Shown: in pieces, positions 60,576 through 64,000 of the stretch
Numbering within the stretch: position 1 is the first letter of the stretch
Layout of the letters: every line of letters starts with the position of its first letter
Made by a program: the position numbers and the translations under genes
Notes under the pieces: generated by a model
The model's input: only the letters and a program-made list of their open reading frames with translations
Told to the model about the DNA's origin: nothing
Databases searched by the model: none
Source of the DNA: Combretum micranthum
Lineage: Eukaryota > Streptophyta > Magnoliopsida > Myrtales > Combretaceae
DNA: 64,000 bases
Reading direction: 5' to 3'
Assembly: GCA_024138025.1 (NCBI GenBank)
Contig: JAMXBD010001244.1
Location: 368,018-432,017, forward strand

Positions 60576-60819
60576 GATGGTTGTTGTAAAAGACTTTTGA
60601 AGAACTTAAGAACTCTAATTTTTGATGGGGGTATGCCCCTTAGATCATGTAATAGACTAATCTAGCTATAATTGTTATGATTTACTTTCTCATTGCTATG
60701 TATGTCTCCTTAATCTATTTCGAATCAAAGTATGGTTCCCTATATGTTGAACATGAGCCTTACACCGATGTTTAAACTCAGGGAGTGACTAAGGTTGTCA
60801 TATTTGAGTTTAAATATCG

Positions 60820-60840
60820 AATGTGGCGGACTGTCGCATT
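60820..60840 (+). other. Terminal hairpin H6 of T8
   Basis: AATGTGGC with GTCGCATT around GGACT. All eight positions pair, two of them as G-U. It ends 20 bases before the LTR end. Confidence 0.6.
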
Positions 60841-60865
60841 TAGGGTACCCTGACATGACAACAAG

Positions 60866-61560
60866 CCTATTGGTTCAAGTATCCAGTTACTATTATGGGT
60901 TGTAAGGAATACCCAGCGATGCACTTAATTTGAATAACAGGTTGCATGGGCTATTACCCTCTAGTATGATAAGACAATATGGCATGTTACAAGATTTCAC
61001 CATCAGGCCGTCCATACTAGCCATTTTTTTTTTTTTTTATGAATTTCAATTTTGTATTACTTTTCATTACTTGTATGGATACAATCTACATGAACGAATT
61101 CAGTAGGCCAAAGCATTCTATCACTATTTGAGTAATTTCATAGTTGACTACTTGGATCCAACTAAGACCCTTGTAGCGATAAAAGCTAAAGTTGCCTAAG
61201 TCAAAGTCTTGTGAGATGGTAAGCAAATCAAGCTCGTTTATGAAGTCGAGCTAGAAAATAAAGAAAGCAAGAAATACAGGGCTACTAGGTGGTATGTAGC
61301 CAATTAGTTAAAGGAAAACAAAGACATCCAATATAAGGCCCCTGATGTCCTTGAACCAACACTAGCTGAACCTAACCCACAGTTAATTTCTTACATGAAA
61401 ATTGTGTTAACCTACCTAGAAGTATGCTATTAGGACTTCCAAGAAAGGGAGCAAAGCCTGACCAACAACTTTAGGAAGTCGGGACCAAGATCTTAGCTTT
61501 AGAAGCAGAGCTAAAGGACGTCAGAAAGAAGATTCATATGCTGGAATAAAAAGTTGTTTG
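60866..61560 (+). pseudogene. Ogre-like ORF1 protein, C-terminal part
   Basis: Continuation of the ORF1 pseudogene after T8. Readable segments include GCKEYPAMHLI and GCMGYYPLV near 60897-60970, which fit the G...Y.P...RQ-like region of DUF7745 proteins. Near 61480-61550, ILALEAELKDVRKKIHML is a coiled-coil tail. Stops and frame changes are frequent. A T run lies at 61024-61039. Confidence 0.5.
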
Positions 61561-62310
61561 TCCCACCAAACCAAGAAGACTAGTTTAGGGATTTATGTGT
61601 AATGTTTTTCTATTTTCGAAAAAATAAAGCAAAAAAAAAAAAAAAAAATAAAGAAGAAAAGTAAGAAAAAGTAAAAAGCGAATGTAATAATGGAGGTTTT
61701 AGACTCCTATTTTGGAAGAAATACAACTCCAATGAAATTTTTAAGATTCACAAATTTTTTTTTAGTCATCATCCCATTGACATGCATGTGCTTGCATCTT
61801 TGCATGGATTGTTCATTTATTTATTTATTGATTTTTTAAATAAAAAATAAAAAGAAAAAAGAAAAAAAGTTTGTCAATACTCAATGATGAAATTTTTTGA
61901 GTCCTTTTATCTAGGTCTTCAAAGATAGCTTCTAAACAAATTTAGAGTCCCATTAACACTATATCTGAATAAAGATGGTAACTCTGGCAACAACACTCCC
62001 AACCAATCTGTTGAATAGAGACTCAACTCCATGGAGTAGACACTGCTTAGGGTTGCCGAGAGATACAAGCCTTAACACATAATTTCATCAACTCAAAGCT
62101 CCCACGACATAGAGGGGTCTTCAGAGGTACAAAGGGAATTGATGGCCAACCTATCGAGAACGAGGAGTCGTAACATGATATCAATGCGACTGAACTTAAG
62201 AAAGAATTGGAAGCTCAAGCCAAGGAAAGGAGAGGAAACTGTTTCGAAAGAAATGAAAATGTACGATGGCTTTGATCAATCTGTGATCTTAAGCCTGCCA
62301 CAATTTGAGA
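61560..62310. other. Spacer between ORF1 and gag
   Basis: A-rich tracts (61630-61648) and T-rich tracts, then decayed coding sequence from about 62140 with ELKKELEAQAKERR, a likely gag N-terminal coiled coil. Confidence 0.5.
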
Positions 62311-62870
62311 GGGAGCATTCCTGAAAAATTTAAGGCACCCGAATTTGAAAAGTATGATGGGACCAGATATATTGCATATAAGATTGTGCATACGATGAAT
62401 GGGGCAATATGCCAAATTTGACAAATTGATGTGCAAACTTTCTAGGATAGCCTTATTGGGCTAACATTAGCCTGGTATGCCCAATTGGATCGCTTTGAAA
62501 TTGATACTTTGGATAAGCCGGCAAGGGCGTTCTTCAATCAATATAAGTCAATATTGAGATGGTGCCATCCATTTGGGACCTAAGTAATATGAAGAAGAAA
62601 AAAGATGAATCATTCAAGGAATACGCCTAACGGTGGAGAGCTTTGGTTGTAAGAATCACTACCCCACTGCTTGAAAGGGATCTGACCTTCACCTTTATCA
62701 ATACCCTAGAGGAGCCATTTTTCACATCTTATGGGGCATGTGTCTGCAAGTTCTCAGAAGTAGTAATGGATAGATGTAGAATTGAGAATGCCATTTCAGT
62801 AGGAAAACTGCAATCTGAAAAGAAACCCTCACACCAAAAAATCCAGTATAAAGAAAAGAACTGACTATCA
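62310..62870 (+). pseudogene. Ogre/Tat-like gag (capsid)
   Basis: Gag forms the particle that carries the element RNA. Readable segments in order: PEKFKAPEFEKYDGTRYI (from about 62320), LAWYAQLDRFEIDTLDKPAR (about 62466-62525), SFKEY near 62612 and, in the frame 62643-62864, VVRITTPLLERDLTFTFINT, EEPFFTSYGA and CRIENAISVGKLQSEKK. This is the retrotransposon gag fold pattern of Ogre elements, where a W.A.LR-like stretch precedes a late hydrophobic F..TL...F block. At least three frame changes or stops. Confidence 0.8.
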
Positions 62871-64000
62871 GTGTGGTCAACACTTCGAGCTTAGCCAGAC
62901 TAGCTCAGCTTTCATGTTGGCAACAAACCCAAGTCAGAACCTGCAAACATGGCTCTAAACTAACCGCCCAAATTCATAAACGAAATTTCACCCGGGATCC
63001 AGTATGCTTAGTCAAGTTTGGGCCAAGTTGAGAGTCAATAATTTAGTCAATTTTGAGGTACTCAGAAAAATTATATAAGAATTATAATCCACAAGTAAGT
63101 GGAATACTACCTTGGGAGTGGGCAGTCCATAGACAATTGTTTAGAGGCTCAAGTTAAGATCAGGATTCTCATTGATGCAAGATAATCCATTTAGACTTTG
63201 TTGAATCCCCAAACATTTCAACCAACCCTTTGCCAAATCAGGTCCATCAAACATGATCAAATGAAGCTCCAGAGAAATAAATTTGGATGAATTGCTTGTT
63301 ACTATAGAGCAAAGTGGCATGGAATCTCCAAATGATGGGGCATTTGCTTCACCTCAATTAGAGTCACCATACTAGACCAAACCGGCCATCCACAAGCTTT
63401 TGCAATATGGGGTTATAAAAAAGGAGGACATTATGGAGATGTTAATATAAATAAGGAAGCAAAAGCATCAAGCAGACTTTGGGAGAGATACCAAGTGGAG
63501 ACCCAACTATCGGGATCTTAGATAAAACTAGGAAAATACAATATTTAGTGGATTACTAGATCAAACTCGAATCTATGCTGGACACTCCTACAATAGGTAG
63601 GGCTAAATTTGAGAAAAGATAAGCTTATCCCAGAAAACTAGCGATGAAGGATTTGTAGGCATGATAGAGGAGGCCCAACGTCTATCAAATAGAATGGTTG
63701 CAAGAGTGATAGGAAGAAGCTTTCATTAAAGCCAAGAGTTATACTTTTCAAGTACCAATTTCCGGGATGAATACAAAGCTGATCCATTGGATTATCGAGC
63801 AGTCAATCATGTTTATAGTTGGTTGGGGGCTTACTCGATCAGGAAGAATCTATGCAGTAGAAGGAACGTAATGGGAAGTATATACCCCAAGAGAAAGATG
63901 AGGAAAAAGGGATGAGAAGTCAACACTGGCCAAGTTAATGAAAGCAAGTGAGTTCAAAGTAGTAGATTCAATTGGCCAAGACGCCAGCTCAGATATCGTT
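62870..64000 (+). other. Degenerate internal region of the Ogre-like element
   Basis: Downstream of gag, where protease and RT would lie. I found no protease or RT motif that I could defend. Stops are dense. The element continues past the window edge. Confidence 0.5.

Larger units (their letters stand above)
56993..60860 (+). mobile_element. Solo LTR of family T, copy T8
   Basis: 3868 bp, TGTAAACCCCTAA...CCTGACATGACA, flanked by GCAAG (56988-56992) and ACAAG (60861-60865). A TA microsatellite (57691-57712) lies at the TATA position. It lacks the H1/H2 hairpins but keeps the conserved block (59436-59572), a perfect H4 and a fully paired H6 (60820-60840). Confidence 0.9.

Overview
The window is a block of nested transposable elements from a large, AT-rich, repeat-dense plant nuclear genome. 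The evidence for a plant is the set of element families: a PIF/Harbinger transposon with its Myb-like second gene, an Athila-type Ty3/Gypsy element with an aspartate-tRNA-type primer site, an Ogre/Tat-type element with an arginine-tRNA-type primer site, a plant L1 LINE, and a long-LTR Gypsy family with an initiator-methionine-type primer site. I see no intact host gene, no rRNA, no CRISPR array and no functional tRNA. The element style suits a eudicot, but I do not name a species.

Layout. 1-1552 is the end of a minus-strand LTR of the long-LTR family, called family T here. 2157-21825 is one PIF/Harbinger transposon, flanked by TTA target duplications and about 6.7 kb long once its insertions are removed. 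Its transposase gene is split by a 9.8-kb Athila element (7155-16932) and by a solo T LTR (17569-20751). 21829-26060 holds degenerate Gypsy remnants and a minus-strand LTR with its primer site. About 26060-29038 is an old, plus-strand, truncated T LTR. 29039-45893 is another T LTR (followed by a primer site). It is interrupted by an Athila-like solo LTR (30186-38836), which itself holds two solo T LTRs (30350-33894 minus, 34496-37814 plus), and by a further minus-strand solo T LTR (41289-45646). About 45960-49350 is a broken minus-strand LINE. 49360-50736 is a truncated LTR. 50737-64000 is an Ogre/Tat-like element (5' LTR, primer site, broken ORF1 and gag) with two solo LTRs inside it (54860-56432 and 56993-60860).

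Most boundaries were fixed by reading TG...CA ends together with 5-bp direct repeats, for example GGTCT, TCTAC, TCTAT and GAATG. These give an order of insertion reaching four levels deep. Solo LTRs far outnumber elements with two LTRs, which points to frequent LTR-LTR recombination.

The most interesting signal is in the T-family LTRs. These 3.2-4.4-kb non-coding repeats carry several short inverted repeats whose arms change together between copies, plus a roughly 140-bp block kept in seven copies that have otherwise drifted apart. One hairpin keeps a GTGNGA loop while its stem sequence is almost completely different between copies. This suggests a conserved structured RNA in the long leader of this retrotransposon family. 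A second pattern is that GCCGGC-rich islands sit upstream of TATA boxes in several LTR families that are otherwise unrelated.
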